From Paenibacillus contaminans (GTDB lineage Bacteria > Bacillota > Bacilli > Paenibacillales > NBRC-103111), in contig NZ_QMFB01000011.1 of NCBI RefSeq assembly GCF_003285015.1, forward strand, positions 62,001 to 126,000: a stretch of DNA of 64,000 nucleotides, read 5' to 3'. Position 1 is the first letter of the stretch. Each line of letters starts with the position of its first letter. The notes beneath the pieces were generated by a model. The model was not told where the DNA came from, did not search any database, and was given only the letters and a program-made list of their open reading frames with translations. Both the position numbers and the translations under genes were made by a program. This document shows, piece by piece, positions 55,219-63,860 of the stretch.

Positions 55219-57249
55219 TCATGAAAAAGTCGCTTCCACGATCACCATGCCTCTACCGGGTACGTAAAGGCTGAATGCCGAGCCCTTCGGAAAAACGGGG
55301 ATGCCCGGAAATTCGGTCAACACGCGAATATTCGCGATCGGCCGGCCAAGGTCCAGGTGAGCCGACTTGTAGTTGATATGCAGATTGCGAATCAAAATTC
55401 GCCATTTTCCGGGGCTCATCTCAAGCGCGACCGGACGAATATATCGTTCGTTGCTTAGCGCTCTCGGCGCTCCGGATAGCTCGATCAATGCCTGTGCGCA
55501 TTCGTGTAAGAACGTTTCGGACACGCTGCTAAAGTCCAGCGGCTCCAGCCAAGACTTGATGTCGTTCAGGCCGGTTAAGTCCTCCCCATGTCCGGAATCG
55601 CCCGACACAATAAAGCGCACGATCTCGCCATTCCCGTCGCGAACCGCGCAAAACGACCGGTCAAGTCCGCAGTCCACGGGATTGTTGGCGTTCGCAAACG
55701 CGCGGGATAGCCGCTCTGTCAATTTACCGATCAGGACGGACGGTCCGTTCCGATAAACGAGAATCTTTCCGAGCTCCTCATCGCTCATCAGATGCAGATG
55801 GCTCGCGCAGATCGTACCGCTTGCCTTCGTCAAATCGTTAACGTTGACGACAGCGTGAATCGGGGCGCCAAGCTCGAGCAGCTCCGTCACGAATTTTTGC
55901 GACGTCCAGTTCCGGGTCGCCGGGTACTCCTCCAGCGAACGTGCCAAAACCTCATCCGACCAGACATAGCTCGCGCCGATCATCCGTTCGGGTTCTCCGT
56001 CATAGCCCAGATCCCAGCGTTTCAAAATTTTGTCCCAGCTATCCCGGCTGATACCGTCCCCCAAGCAAGCGACAAATCCCGACGTACAGCGCCGTATACC
56101 TTCACCTTCTTGCAAATACAGATTCGAGAAGGAGTAGATGTCCCTTTCCACCACGGTGGGCACGTGATTGATGCCGTCCCACTGCTCGTTCGTATCCTGA
56201 ATCGCGTTTAAGCAGATCAGCTTTGCGTCCGGCAAGTATGCTTTGATCGTAAGAATCATCGACATGAACTCGGAGCCGGGTTCGCGATATTCCGTTTCCC
56301 CCGCGCCGGCGGACAGGGAGGCCGCGACCGATTCGATGACGATTCCGTCGACGCCGGAAGCGGCGAGCAAACGGTAATCGACGCCGTACCGGTACAACGC
56401 TTCGAACGGATCCCGGGTCCAGACCGAGTTCAGAACGGCTTTTTTGCCTTCCTTGCGCAGAGCCGGCATGATTTTTTGCCAGAGCTGTCCCCACCGTTCG
56501 GCGTAAAAGCGAATCCACTCCACCCGTTTGCGGGTCCAGATCCAATCGCCGCGTTTCTCCATTTCGAGCGGATTCCCGTCGCACTCAGCTTGCAGATCGC
56601 CCGGCAGCTCCACGCCGCCGAGCCTTACGAACTGCTCGACCATATCGTCCGAGTAATCGGCCTCGGCCAGACTGAGCCGCGGGCTCGTATAACCGTCGGC
56701 GCCGTGATACCCGTCAAAATCGTAATCCCGCATAACGGCGATCAGATCGCGTACGAACGCATCCTCGTAATAAGTGCCGTCTTTGAATCTTTTTAACGGA
56801 TTGATTACCGGGAAGGCTTCTCCCGTCTTTCTCATTTCGTACAGCTCGGGGTGAGCGGAGCACCATTCGCTTGCGCGTTCATGCCCATTGTCTTGAAACA
56901 GGAACAGGTTGAAAAAGCTGCAATAAACCTCAACTCCCTGCTTCTGCAGCTCCTTAACCAGTCCGCGAAGTTGAAAGTTCGTCCACTGCTGCCTGTCGTG
57001 CAGCTTGCCGTAAGGACGCGCCGCATAAGAGCACATCTCGATCGGCAGTACGCACTCGACCTCCATGCCGGAATGCGCATGCACGAAATCCGGCGTAAAT
57101 AAGAGCAAGGATATCGCGTTCGGAACTGCGCCTAACGTATCCAAATAGGCGGCTACGCCGAAATCGGGCTCCGTATTGTCGAACCCTATTAATTCAATCC
57201 ACACCCATTTTTCATAGCGGGCTGTACCCATCCCGATCATTCCCTCCAT
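55219..57249 (-). CDS. large unassigned enzyme-like protein, probable TIM-barrel glycoside hydrolase
   Basis: A 676-residue soluble protein without signal peptide. Its first 420 residues alternate strands and helices like a TIM barrel, with acid-rich loops DFDGYHGADGYTSPRLS (about 172) and DGIVIESVAASL (about 300). The C-terminal third looks like beta domains (NLHINYKSAHLDLGRPIANIRVLTEFPG, FSLYVPGRGMVIVEATF). I do not recognise a named family. It is the last gene of the eight-gene operon, 95 bases after a permease gene, and may hydrolyse the imported glycoside. Three start codons lie close together (57249, 57240, 57231); none has ideal spacing. Confidence 0.7.
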   Translation of the reverse strand: MEGMIGMGTARYEKWVWIELIGFDNTEPDFGVAAYLDTLGAVPNAISLLLFTPDFVHAHSGMEVECVLPIEMCSYAARPYGKLHDRQQWTNFQLRGLVKELQKQGVEVYCSFFNLFLFQDNGHERASEWCSAHPELYEMRKTGEAFPVINPLKRFKDGTYYEDAFVRDLIAVMRDYDFDGYHGADGYTSPRLSLAEADYSDDMVEQFVRLGGVELPGDLQAECDGNPLEMEKRGDWIWTRKRVEWIRFYAERWGQLWQKIMPALRKEGKKAVLNSVWTRDPFEALYRYGVDYRLLAASGVDGIVIESVAASLSAGAGETEYREPGSEFMSMILTIKAYLPDAKLICLNAIQDTNEQWDGINHVPTVVERDIYSFSNLYLQEGEGIRRCTSGFVACLGDGISRDSWDKILKRWDLGYDGEPERMIGASYVWSDEVLARSLEEYPATRNWTSQKFVTELLELGAPIHAVVNVNDLTKASGTICASHLHLMSDEELGKILVYRNGPSVLIGKLTERLSRAFANANNPVDCGLDRSFCAVRDGNGEIVRFIVSGDSGHGEDLTGLNDIKSWLEPLDFSSVSETFLHECAQALIELSGAPRALSNERYIRPVALEMSPGKWRILIRNLHINYKSAHLDLGRPIANIRVLTEFPGIPVFPKGSAFSLYVPGRGMVIVEATFS

Positions 57250-57344
57250 TAAACCTCGTTAACTTTTAACGTTATAGAGCATGCAAGCAGTTACCGCCGA
57301 TTTCCATTTGGTTCTTCCAAACACGTACAGCAACGCTTCCCGTC

Positions 57345-58226
57345 TTACCCCTTGACGCTCCCAAGCACGATGCCTTTCACGAAATACTTCTGCAAGAACG
57401 GATACACGATGAGAATGGGAAGTGCGCCCAAGAAAATTTGCGCCGCCCTCGTCGTCCGTTCCGATATTTCCAGCATGCCGTTCAAGTTGTTAATATCCAT
57501 TTTCATCGGATTGCTGTTGATGACCATTAGCTGCAAATAAGTAGACAAAGGGTATTTTTCCGGAAAATTCATGTAGATCAGCCCGTCGAACCAAGCGTTC
57601 CAATGTCCGACCAGCGTAAACAGCGAGATTGTCGCGAGAACGGGCATCGACATCGGCACGTACATTCTCGTCAATACGACCCAATGCCCCGCTCCGTCCA
57701 TGAAAGCCGATTCTTCGATTTCCTTGGGCAAGCCGCGAAAGAAATTGAGCAGCAGGATTACGTTAAACACGCCGACCGCGCCGGGCAAAATAAGCGCCCA
57801 GATCGAATCCAGCAACCCGGTCTCGCTGACCGCGACATAAGTCGGAATGAGCCCTCCGCTGAATAAAATCGTGAACACGAAAAACCAAGCGTAATACGTG
57901 CGCATTCTGAAATCCTTGACTTCTTTCGATAAAGGGTACGCACACAGGAGAGCTAACAGAAGATTGACGAGGTATCCGATCGCCACCCGCTGAACCGTAA
58001 TGCCGAACGAGGCGATGAATTCTTTCTTCTGCAAAATATATCGATAGGAATCAAGGCTGAAATCGACAGGCAGAAGCTTCACCAGACCGGCGGAAGCGGC
58101 CTGGCTCGAGCTGAAGGAAATCGACAGCACTTGAATCAAGGGAAGTAAGCAGAGCAATGAGACGAGTACGAGAAAAACGTAATTGGCGATAACAAATAAT
58201 TTTCTGCTGGCGGACGCATAACGCAT
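57345..58226 (-). CDS. sugar ABC transporter permease (YtcP/LplC type)
   Basis: A 293-residue six-span permease similar in type to the one at 2981-3841. The EAA loop is KEIEESAFMDGAGHWVVL. The ATG at 58226 has AAGGGAG eight bases upstream and is preferred to a GTG three codons earlier. It follows its LplB-type partner by 16 bases. Confidence 0.92.
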   Translation of the reverse strand: MRYASASRKLFVIANYVFLVLVSLLCLLPLIQVLSISFSSSQAASAGLVKLLPVDFSLDSYRYILQKKEFIASFGITVQRVAIGYLVNLLLALLCAYPLSKEVKDFRMRTYYAWFFVFTILFSGGLIPTYVAVSETGLLDSIWALILPGAVGVFNVILLLNFFRGLPKEIEESAFMDGAGHWVVLTRMYVPMSMPVLATISLFTLVGHWNAWFDGLIYMNFPEKYPLSTYLQLMVINSNPMKMDINNLNGMLEISERTTRAAQIFLGALPILIVYPFLQKYFVKGIVLGSVKG

Positions 58227-58242
58227 AGGAGTCACTCCCTTC

Positions 58243-59145
58243 TTAGAAGATGCGGTAGTTGGCTACGCGATAGGCCAGCACGTACGAAACGGATATGAGA
58301 ACAAGCGAAACGACCGATTTGAACAAGCCGATCGCCGTCGCTACGCCGAACTGGGCGTCCACGAGTCCGATCCGGTAAATTAACGTGTCCAAAATATCCC
58401 CGCTCTCATAAACGGTCGGACTATACAGGTTAAACACTTGGTCGAAGCCGGCATTCAGCACGTTGCCCAGGCTTAATGTCGCGAGCAGAACGATGATCGG
58501 CACCATGCCCGGAAGCGTAATATGCCAGGCCTGCTTCAAATGGCCGGCGCCGTCCACGATCGCCGCCTCGTACAAAGACGGATTAATGCTTGTAATCGCC
58601 GCCAGGTACACGATCGTGCTGAACCCGAATTCCTTCCACACATCGGAAGCGATAATGACGGTAGGAAACCATTTATTGCTGCCCAAGAAAAAAATCGGAT
58701 CCATTCCGAATTGTTGAAGGAGCTGGTTTACGATACCCTCCGAGGGGGACAGGATATCGACAAGAACGGCGCCGAGAATGACCCACGACAAGAAGTGAGG
58801 CAAATAAATCAGCGTTTGAATGCCCCTTTTGACCAATTCCCGCTTCATTTCGTTCAGCAGCAGGGCGATCGCGATCGGAACAATCTGCCCCGCAATAATT
58901 TTCATGGATGAGATATAAAACGTATTCCACAGCACCTTCCAGAAATCGGGCATTTGCATCACGTAGCGGAAATTATCCAACCCCACCCATTCCGAGCCGA
59001 ACAATCCCCGGATCGGAATGAACTTTTGGAACGCGAACGCAATGCCTACCATCGGAAAATAACTATAGATCAGGAGCAGGATCACGCCGGGAATCAGCAT
59101 CAGATGAAGCGGGAATTCCCGCTTGAGCTTGGCGTTGTTGTTCAT
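58243..59145 (-). CDS. sugar ABC transporter permease (LplB type)
   Basis: A 300-residue permease of the LplB group: HLMLIPGVILLLIYSYFPMVGIAFA is the first span and PSLYEAAIVDGAGHLKQAW the EAA loop. Its ATG overlaps the stop of the ASRT-family gene by four bases (ATGA), and it has only a weak ribosome-binding site, so its translation probably depends on the gene before it. No solute-binding protein for this pair is encoded in the window. Confidence 0.92.
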   Translation of the reverse strand: MNNNAKLKREFPLHLMLIPGVILLLIYSYFPMVGIAFAFQKFIPIRGLFGSEWVGLDNFRYVMQMPDFWKVLWNTFYISSMKIIAGQIVPIAIALLLNEMKRELVKRGIQTLIYLPHFLSWVILGAVLVDILSPSEGIVNQLLQQFGMDPIFFLGSNKWFPTVIIASDVWKEFGFSTIVYLAAITSINPSLYEAAIVDGAGHLKQAWHITLPGMVPIIVLLATLSLGNVLNAGFDQVFNLYSPTVYESGDILDTLIYRIGLVDAQFGVATAIGLFKSVVSLVLISVSYVLAYRVANYRIF

Positions 59146-59519
59146 TCCGAATAACCGATCATGCCGATATAAGCCAGATTGGGTTGGGCGACGTCCATCC
59201 GCCCGTATTGAACGACCACTTCGATGCTGCTCCTGAATCGCAGGGAATATTGAACTTGAGGTTCCAGCTTAACGCCGCCGATTTCCTCCGGATGATCCAT
59301 CCGAAAACATTTCACTCTGCGCGCCGGTACGGCGATCGCGATACCGGTGTCCGGCTCCCTGTCCTCATAAAAAATATCCATGAAGATTTCAGCGTCTTCG
59401 TCATGGCAGTTGAGGATCATGATCGCTTCATGACCCTCCAGGTTTTCATGATCGACTCTTCCCTTGTAGGGCAAGTAACCGTCGATAACGTACCAGTTTT
59501 TGGCGCCTTGTTTTTCCAT
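59142..59519 (-). CDS. ASRT-family protein (sensory rhodopsin transducer fold)
   Basis: A 125-residue protein matching the Anabaena sensory rhodopsin transducer family (PF07100) in length and sequence: NWYVIDGYLPYKG near the start, HEAIMILNCHDEDAEIFMDIFYEDREP, VPARRVKCFRMD and VVVQYGRMD. The family is an all-beta tetrameric fold; comparative work has proposed that non-rhodopsin members bind carbohydrate and regulate sugar genes. No rhodopsin is nearby here. The start at 59519 has GGAGGG seven bases upstream; the frame extends 16 codons further into the M24 gene. It lies 14 bases after that gene and overlaps the permease gene by four bases, so it belongs to the operon. Confidence 0.85.
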   Translation of the reverse strand: MEKQGAKNWYVIDGYLPYKGRVDHENLEGHEAIMILNCHDEDAEIFMDIFYEDREPDTGIAIAVPARRVKCFRMDHPEEIGGVKLEPQVQYSLRFRSSIEVVVQYGRMDVAQPNLAYIGMIGYSE

Positions 59520-59533
59520 GCTGCTGCCCTCCG

Positions 59534-60730
59534 TTAATCGAGCGATAGGATTCTTTTGGCTTTCCACGTTGCGCTAAGATGCCGGACGAGCTTGGACATG
59601 GATTCATATCCCGTTTCCGTTACGATCAAGCTTTCCTCGATCCGGTTCGAGCCGTGCGGGTGGCCGAACAGGCTGACGTCGGTATTAACCGTCATTCCCG
59701 CTTCGAAAAGCGCTTCCGAGTTCTCGTCCGGGTAAGGCGATTCCGCCTCGGCCAGCCCGCAGCCGTGCATGGGAGGGTAGAGGTCGTACGCCGATACGTC
59801 CTTCTCCTTGAAATAAGCTTTAACAGCACGTACGACATCGCTCTGTTTGCCGCCCGCTCGAATTTGGGACAACGCCCGGTCCTCCGCTTCGACAAGAATA
59901 TCGATAAAAGCCTTCTGCTCCTCGCTCATCTCGCCCGTGACGAAAGGGAAATTCAACGTCGCCACATAGCCTTCAACCTGAACCGCAATGGCGGCCATGA
60001 TCATATCCCCGTCTTCGATCACTTTTCTTGAAGGCCTGCCTATAATCGTATTTACTCTTTCACCGCTCGTCACAAGACAGAAAGGTATGCTTTCAGCTCC
60101 TTGCTTCGTACATTCGCCGTAAACAAGCGACGCCAGCTCGAGCTCGGTCATGCCCGGTCTCGCCTGCCGGATCATCTGCTTATAGCCTTCATCCGCGATA
60201 CGCGCGGCTTCTTGCAGGCAGGCCGCTTCGTTTGCGCTTTTGCTCATTCTAAGCTGGAATAACAGATCGCCCGCATCGACGATGTCGACGCCTTCGAAGT
60301 GATGTTCGATCTTTCTCGCTAAAGGAACCGGTATCGCATCTATGCCAACGATCCCCAGTCTCCGTAACGGACCGCCGCGCTGCAGCCCCTCGCGGATCTC
60401 GGTCAAGCTTGTATATAACGCTTGCGGGTATTCGATTTCGTCCGGCACGGTTACGCAATTAAATTCGGGAAGCAGCCGGACGTCCTGCCAGGCGCTCATC
60501 TCGCGGCAGAACATTTCCCCCTCAGGCGCGGCGATAACGAAAGGCTCGCCCGTTATTGGCACAACCACCGCCCCTCTCTCGAACAATGGCCAATAATTGC
60601 CGATATAACGCAGGTTTTCCTTGCGGTATTCGTCGCCGTAGATCAAACAAGCGTCGATCCCGCGTTCGTTCATTAAAGCTCTCAGCTTCTCGACTCTGGC
60701 GGTGAACTCCTCTGCGGGTATATGAATCAC
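59534..60730 (-). CDS. M24-fold (creatinase/Xaa-Pro peptidase-like) protein lacking metal ligands
   Basis: A 398-residue pita-bread-fold protein: an N-terminal creatinase-type domain (1-155) and a C-terminal M24 domain. In active M24 peptidases five residues bind two metals. Here the first two aspartates are replaced (Ala247 and Thr258 in IEDGDMIMAAIAVQVEGYVATLNF), the first glutamate region reads TVNTDVS (about 350), and the usual second-shell histidine near 230 is absent. His322 (MHGCGL) and a late glutamate (NRIEES) remain. This resembles creatinase, which hydrolyses C-N bonds without metal. A GTG start has GGAGG nine bases upstream. It lies 15 bases after the isomerase-like gene. Confidence 0.88.
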   Translation of the reverse strand: MIHIPAEEFTARVEKLRALMNERGIDACLIYGDEYRKENLRYIGNYWPLFERGAVVVPITGEPFVIAAPEGEMFCREMSAWQDVRLLPEFNCVTVPDEIEYPQALYTSLTEIREGLQRGGPLRRLGIVGIDAIPVPLARKIEHHFEGVDIVDAGDLLFQLRMSKSANEAACLQEAARIADEGYKQMIRQARPGMTELELASLVYGECTKQGAESIPFCLVTSGERVNTIIGRPSRKVIEDGDMIMAAIAVQVEGYVATLNFPFVTGEMSEEQKAFIDILVEAEDRALSQIRAGGKQSDVVRAVKAYFKEKDVSAYDLYPPMHGCGLAEAESPYPDENSEALFEAGMTVNTDVSLFGHPHGSNRIEESLIVTETGYESMSKLVRHLSATWKAKRILSLD

Positions 60731-60745
60731 GGACGGATTCCTCCT

Positions 60746-62230
60746 TTAATAGATCACTTTTCTAATCTTCATGAAGTCGGCGATCAGGGACAATTCCTCG
60801 ACGAGGTCCCCATACGCGATAATGCAGTGATGAGCGAAGCCTTCCTTGATCAATTCTTTGAGAAACTGTTTGATCGGCCGTTCGAGCCGCACGACCGCCG
60901 TAATCTCTTCGCATGGGATGTTTTCCGGCACGTGAAGCGCTTCACCTCTCACGATCAGCATTTTATAACCCTCGGCATCGATGATCAGATGGCCGATCGT
61001 CACGGCGCCCGGTTTGAGCGTATATTCGAAGCCGAAGCCGGCTCCTTGAAGTCCCCACTGCTCGGGAGACCGATTGACTTTGACCGTGCTGCGATTCGTC
61101 GCGTAATCCGTATCTGCGTAGCCGTGATGAACCATAAGAAGCGCATTAAGCTTCTCGTCGAATTCGCCCCACTCGGCGTAAGCGGGGATTTTCCCGCCGA
61201 GCTTGTTCATGAGGATCATCATGATCAGCCCGTGAACGTCGCCCTCGGTATTCACGACGTATTTGCCTTCCTCGTGCATCATCGTATTGGCCAAATACGA
61301 GGTCGTTCCCGTTTTCTGCTCGACGTAGTGCTGGCCCAGCAGCGTAAGCGCATCTAGTCTGAACCGTTCGAGCGTGTTTCTCAATGCGACGTAAAACCGG
61401 GAAGACTTGTAGATATCATCCTCGCTCAGTCCGACGATATGAAACCGGCTTTGCGTCGTCTCCATAACGGACCGGATTTCTTCATCCGCCGCTTGGCCGA
61501 ACTGTTCGAGCAAATGATCGACTTGGATGGAAATCATGTTCGGTCCCAGCGTGCCTTTTATCATCGTTTTGTCGTATTCGAAGTCGTACATACCTCTGAA
61601 CACATGGCCGATGACGCCGATATTGGTGCTTCTCAGCTCGATAAACGCCTTATACGCGCGAGCAAAAGCGGTTATTTCCCGATAGGCCAAGCTGTCTTGA
61701 ATGGAGCCTACGACCACTTTCAAATCCGGATACCATCCCATCTTCCGGAACGTAGCCGCTAACTGAAGACTTGCGATTAAAGCGCTATTTCTCAGAATAT
61801 TCTCATAATTCGTGTCAAAATGAATCTCGTTATCGCGCTGCGTATTAAACAAAATCATCGGTACGTGACGGATATGCTCCAATGCTTGGATCGCCATGTA
61901 GTCGGGACAATACGTTCCGGCTGCGTATACAATCAGATCGACGCCTTCGCTTGCCAGCATTCGGCCCGCCGCTTCCGCGCCGTCCAGCGTATCGATCAGC
62001 CCCGGCCAGATGACCGTATCCTGATCCAGAACGGCGCGAAGACGATCGTAGATACAGGTCATATCTGCGGTAACATTGGCCTTGAGGGTGTCCGGGAACA
62101 TTCTCCAATATTCAAAAAAACCTACCGTTAATAACCCTACCTTCAGCTTTTTTCCTTCGACTCTCGCCGACAGCAAATCTCCGAACCGGTTGCCTTTTGC
62201 CGTCTCGAACGATTCTATGATTTCAGTCAT
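60746..62230 (-). CDS. L-fucose/L-arabinose isomerase-like protein
   Basis: A 494-residue cytoplasmic protein of the FucI/AraA superfamily, which interconvert aldoses and ketoses with a divalent metal. The N-terminal domain has the characteristic sugar-binding Rossmann-like start (KVGLLTVGFFEYWRMFPDTL) and VDLIVYAAGTYCPDY. Metal-site candidates in the C-terminal half are NTEGDVHG (about 327-334) and LLMVHHGYAD (about 366-375). The start at 62230 overlaps the upstream amidohydrolase stop by eight bases, indicating coupling; a GTG three codons earlier is also possible. It is more distant from classical AraA/FucI than those are to orthologues, so the substrate is open. Confidence 0.82.
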   Translation of the reverse strand: MTEIIESFETAKGNRFGDLLSARVEGKKLKVGLLTVGFFEYWRMFPDTLKANVTADMTCIYDRLRAVLDQDTVIWPGLIDTLDGAEAAGRMLASEGVDLIVYAAGTYCPDYMAIQALEHIRHVPMILFNTQRDNEIHFDTNYENILRNSALIASLQLAATFRKMGWYPDLKVVVGSIQDSLAYREITAFARAYKAFIELRSTNIGVIGHVFRGMYDFEYDKTMIKGTLGPNMISIQVDHLLEQFGQAADEEIRSVMETTQSRFHIVGLSEDDIYKSSRFYVALRNTLERFRLDALTLLGQHYVEQKTGTTSYLANTMMHEEGKYVVNTEGDVHGLIMMILMNKLGGKIPAYAEWGEFDEKLNALLMVHHGYADTDYATNRSTVKVNRSPEQWGLQGAGFGFEYTLKPGAVTIGHLIIDAEGYKMLIVRGEALHVPENIPCEEITAVVRLERPIKQFLKELIKEGFAHHCIIAYGDLVEELSLIADFMKIRKVIY

Positions 62231-63062
62231 TCTTTCCACTGCCCTTCCTATTCTTGCCGACTAAACGTTTGGCGTTATGATAGATAATATTGCGGATGTC
62301 GTCGTCGCCGATGCCCGAGAACAGCACGCTGCCGAGCATGTAATGAGGGTCGTACCAGGGAAAATCCGTTCCGAACACGACCTTCTCGGAGGAAGCCGCC
62401 CGCACCATTTTCTCCACCATCCCGTTTAGCCGGCCGGTATCGCATAATTCCAAATAAACGTTCGGCTGCCGCTTGGCTAGTTCAATCGCATAATCGGTCT
62501 CCCCCGGCGCCGAATGGCCGAGAAGAAACTGAATGTTCCCGTATCGGCTCGCCAATTCCCCGATCATCTGGGGAGGGTTGTACGGGCTATGCCCCCAAGT
62601 GTGGGACAGCAAAAGCAGCCCTCTCTCATCGGCGAATTCATAGATTCTCCTAAACTTCTCGCCTGTCAGGGGGTATTTGTGATAGTCAGGCAAAAGCTTA
62701 AACCCGACATAACCGCCCACGCGGTCGAATTGTTCCAAGTCCCGCTCCAGGTCATGGTCGTAGTGCGGATTCACGACATAATAACCGTAAATCCGGTCCG
62801 GATATTGCTTCATGGCCCCGCGAATCTCCGAATTCCCGCCGATAGGGTCGAACAGCGCGCTATGCGGCGCGGAAATAATCCATTCGATGTTCTCCCTGTC
62901 CATCGTTTGCAGCATCGTATCCAGGTGCGCTTCCGGCAAGTAAGTGCCATAGAAAGGTCCCATATGCGTATGCGCGTCGATGATCGGCTGAGAGGACAAT
63001 CTGCCGGTTTCCGCGAACTCCCGGGCTAATAGCGACCGATTGGTCATCTTCGCGATGCTCAT
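62223..63062 (-). CDS. amidohydrolase-family protein with intact HxH metal motif
   Basis: A 279-residue TIM-barrel protein of the amidohydrolase-2 group. Metal ligands are IIDAHTHMG (His31, His33), a histidine in LLSHTWGHSP, one in FLLGHSAPG and an aspartate in VFGTDFPWYDP. Members hydrolyse or decarboxylate small ring compounds and lactones, so a lactonase-type step in sugar or uronate breakdown is plausible. AGGTG lies five bases before the ATG. It overlaps the upstream gene by four bases and the isomerase-like gene by eight. Confidence 0.88.
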   Translation of the reverse strand: MSIAKMTNRSLLAREFAETGRLSSQPIIDAHTHMGPFYGTYLPEAHLDTMLQTMDRENIEWIISAPHSALFDPIGGNSEIRGAMKQYPDRIYGYYVVNPHYDHDLERDLEQFDRVGGYVGFKLLPDYHKYPLTGEKFRRIYEFADERGLLLLSHTWGHSPYNPPQMIGELASRYGNIQFLLGHSAPGETDYAIELAKRQPNVYLELCDTGRLNGMVEKMVRAASSEKVVFGTDFPWYDPHYMLGSVLFSGIGDDDIRNIIYHNAKRLVGKNRKGSGKND

Positions 63063-63844
63063 AGTCTCACCTCGCCAAGCAGTCTCTCTGCGTTACGGTA
63101 AGCGATATTTTCGAGATGATCCTGTGCGATACCGGAGCCCAATAAAGCCGCTAGCGGGCCTCCGATGCCATTGCTCGGAAAATCCGAACCGAACAATAGC
63201 CGTTCCGAACCGAACTTGCCGCAAATATCCTTGATCTCGCCGGCTGTCTGCATATCGCCCGTCTCCATATAGAAATTCCGGTACGTCCGAAATAACGGAT
63301 ACGTTAACCGGGCATGGCTCCATAATCCGTAGTTGTGCAAAATGACCGTCAAGCTAGGAAACTCCTCCAGGACGCGATAGATCGGCTGCCATCCTTCGCT
63401 TGGCGACAAATACAACGGTATTCCGGCCGCGGCCATCTCCCCGAGCAGTTCGCCCATAACGATCCCGCAGAGCTCATACCGATTGCGTTCGGGGTAGGCT
63501 CTAAGCATCCGAACGCCGCTCGCCTTCATCGCGGGGAATAACCGCTCGGGATGATACTGCTTCTCCGTGATCGGCGGCAGCAGCGTCCAGGTGGGGATCA
63601 GCCGGTCCGGCGCTTTGGCGGTTTCCGCCAAAACCGCGCGATTGCCATAGTCCGGATCTACGTCCGTCATCGCGTTATGACTGACGACCGCACAGTCGAT
63701 CCCGCAAAAATCAAGCTCGGCCAACAGCTCCTCCGCATCGCGCGCCTGCTTCACTTTCTCCCTGACAAGAAGATGCTCGTGATTGACGACCTCGTAATTA
63801 ATCGTCTTGTATCCGATCGCGCAGCTGCAATCGATCAGCTTCAT
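63059..63844 (-). CDS. amidohydrolase-fold protein lacking the HxH motif
   Basis: A 261-residue paralogue of the next gene's product. The N-terminal metal motif that should read DxHxH is DCSCAIG (residues 4-10), so both histidines are missing. The later motifs remain: VILHNYGLWSH, and LLFGSDFPSNG with its aspartate. It may bind metal differently, be inactive, or partner with the intact protein encoded next, whose gene overlaps by four bases. GAGGG lies six bases before the ATG at 63844. It is the first complete gene of the operon in this window; the operon may continue upstream. Confidence 0.85.
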   Translation of the reverse strand: MKLIDCSCAIGYKTINYEVVNHEHLLVREKVKQARDAEELLAELDFCGIDCAVVSHNAMTDVDPDYGNRAVLAETAKAPDRLIPTWTLLPPITEKQYHPERLFPAMKASGVRMLRAYPERNRYELCGIVMGELLGEMAAAGIPLYLSPSEGWQPIYRVLEEFPSLTVILHNYGLWSHARLTYPLFRTYRNFYMETGDMQTAGEIKDICGKFGSERLLFGSDFPSNGIGGPLAALLGSGIAQDHLENIAYRNAERLLGEVRL

Positions 63845-63860
63845 CAGGATCCCTCATTCC

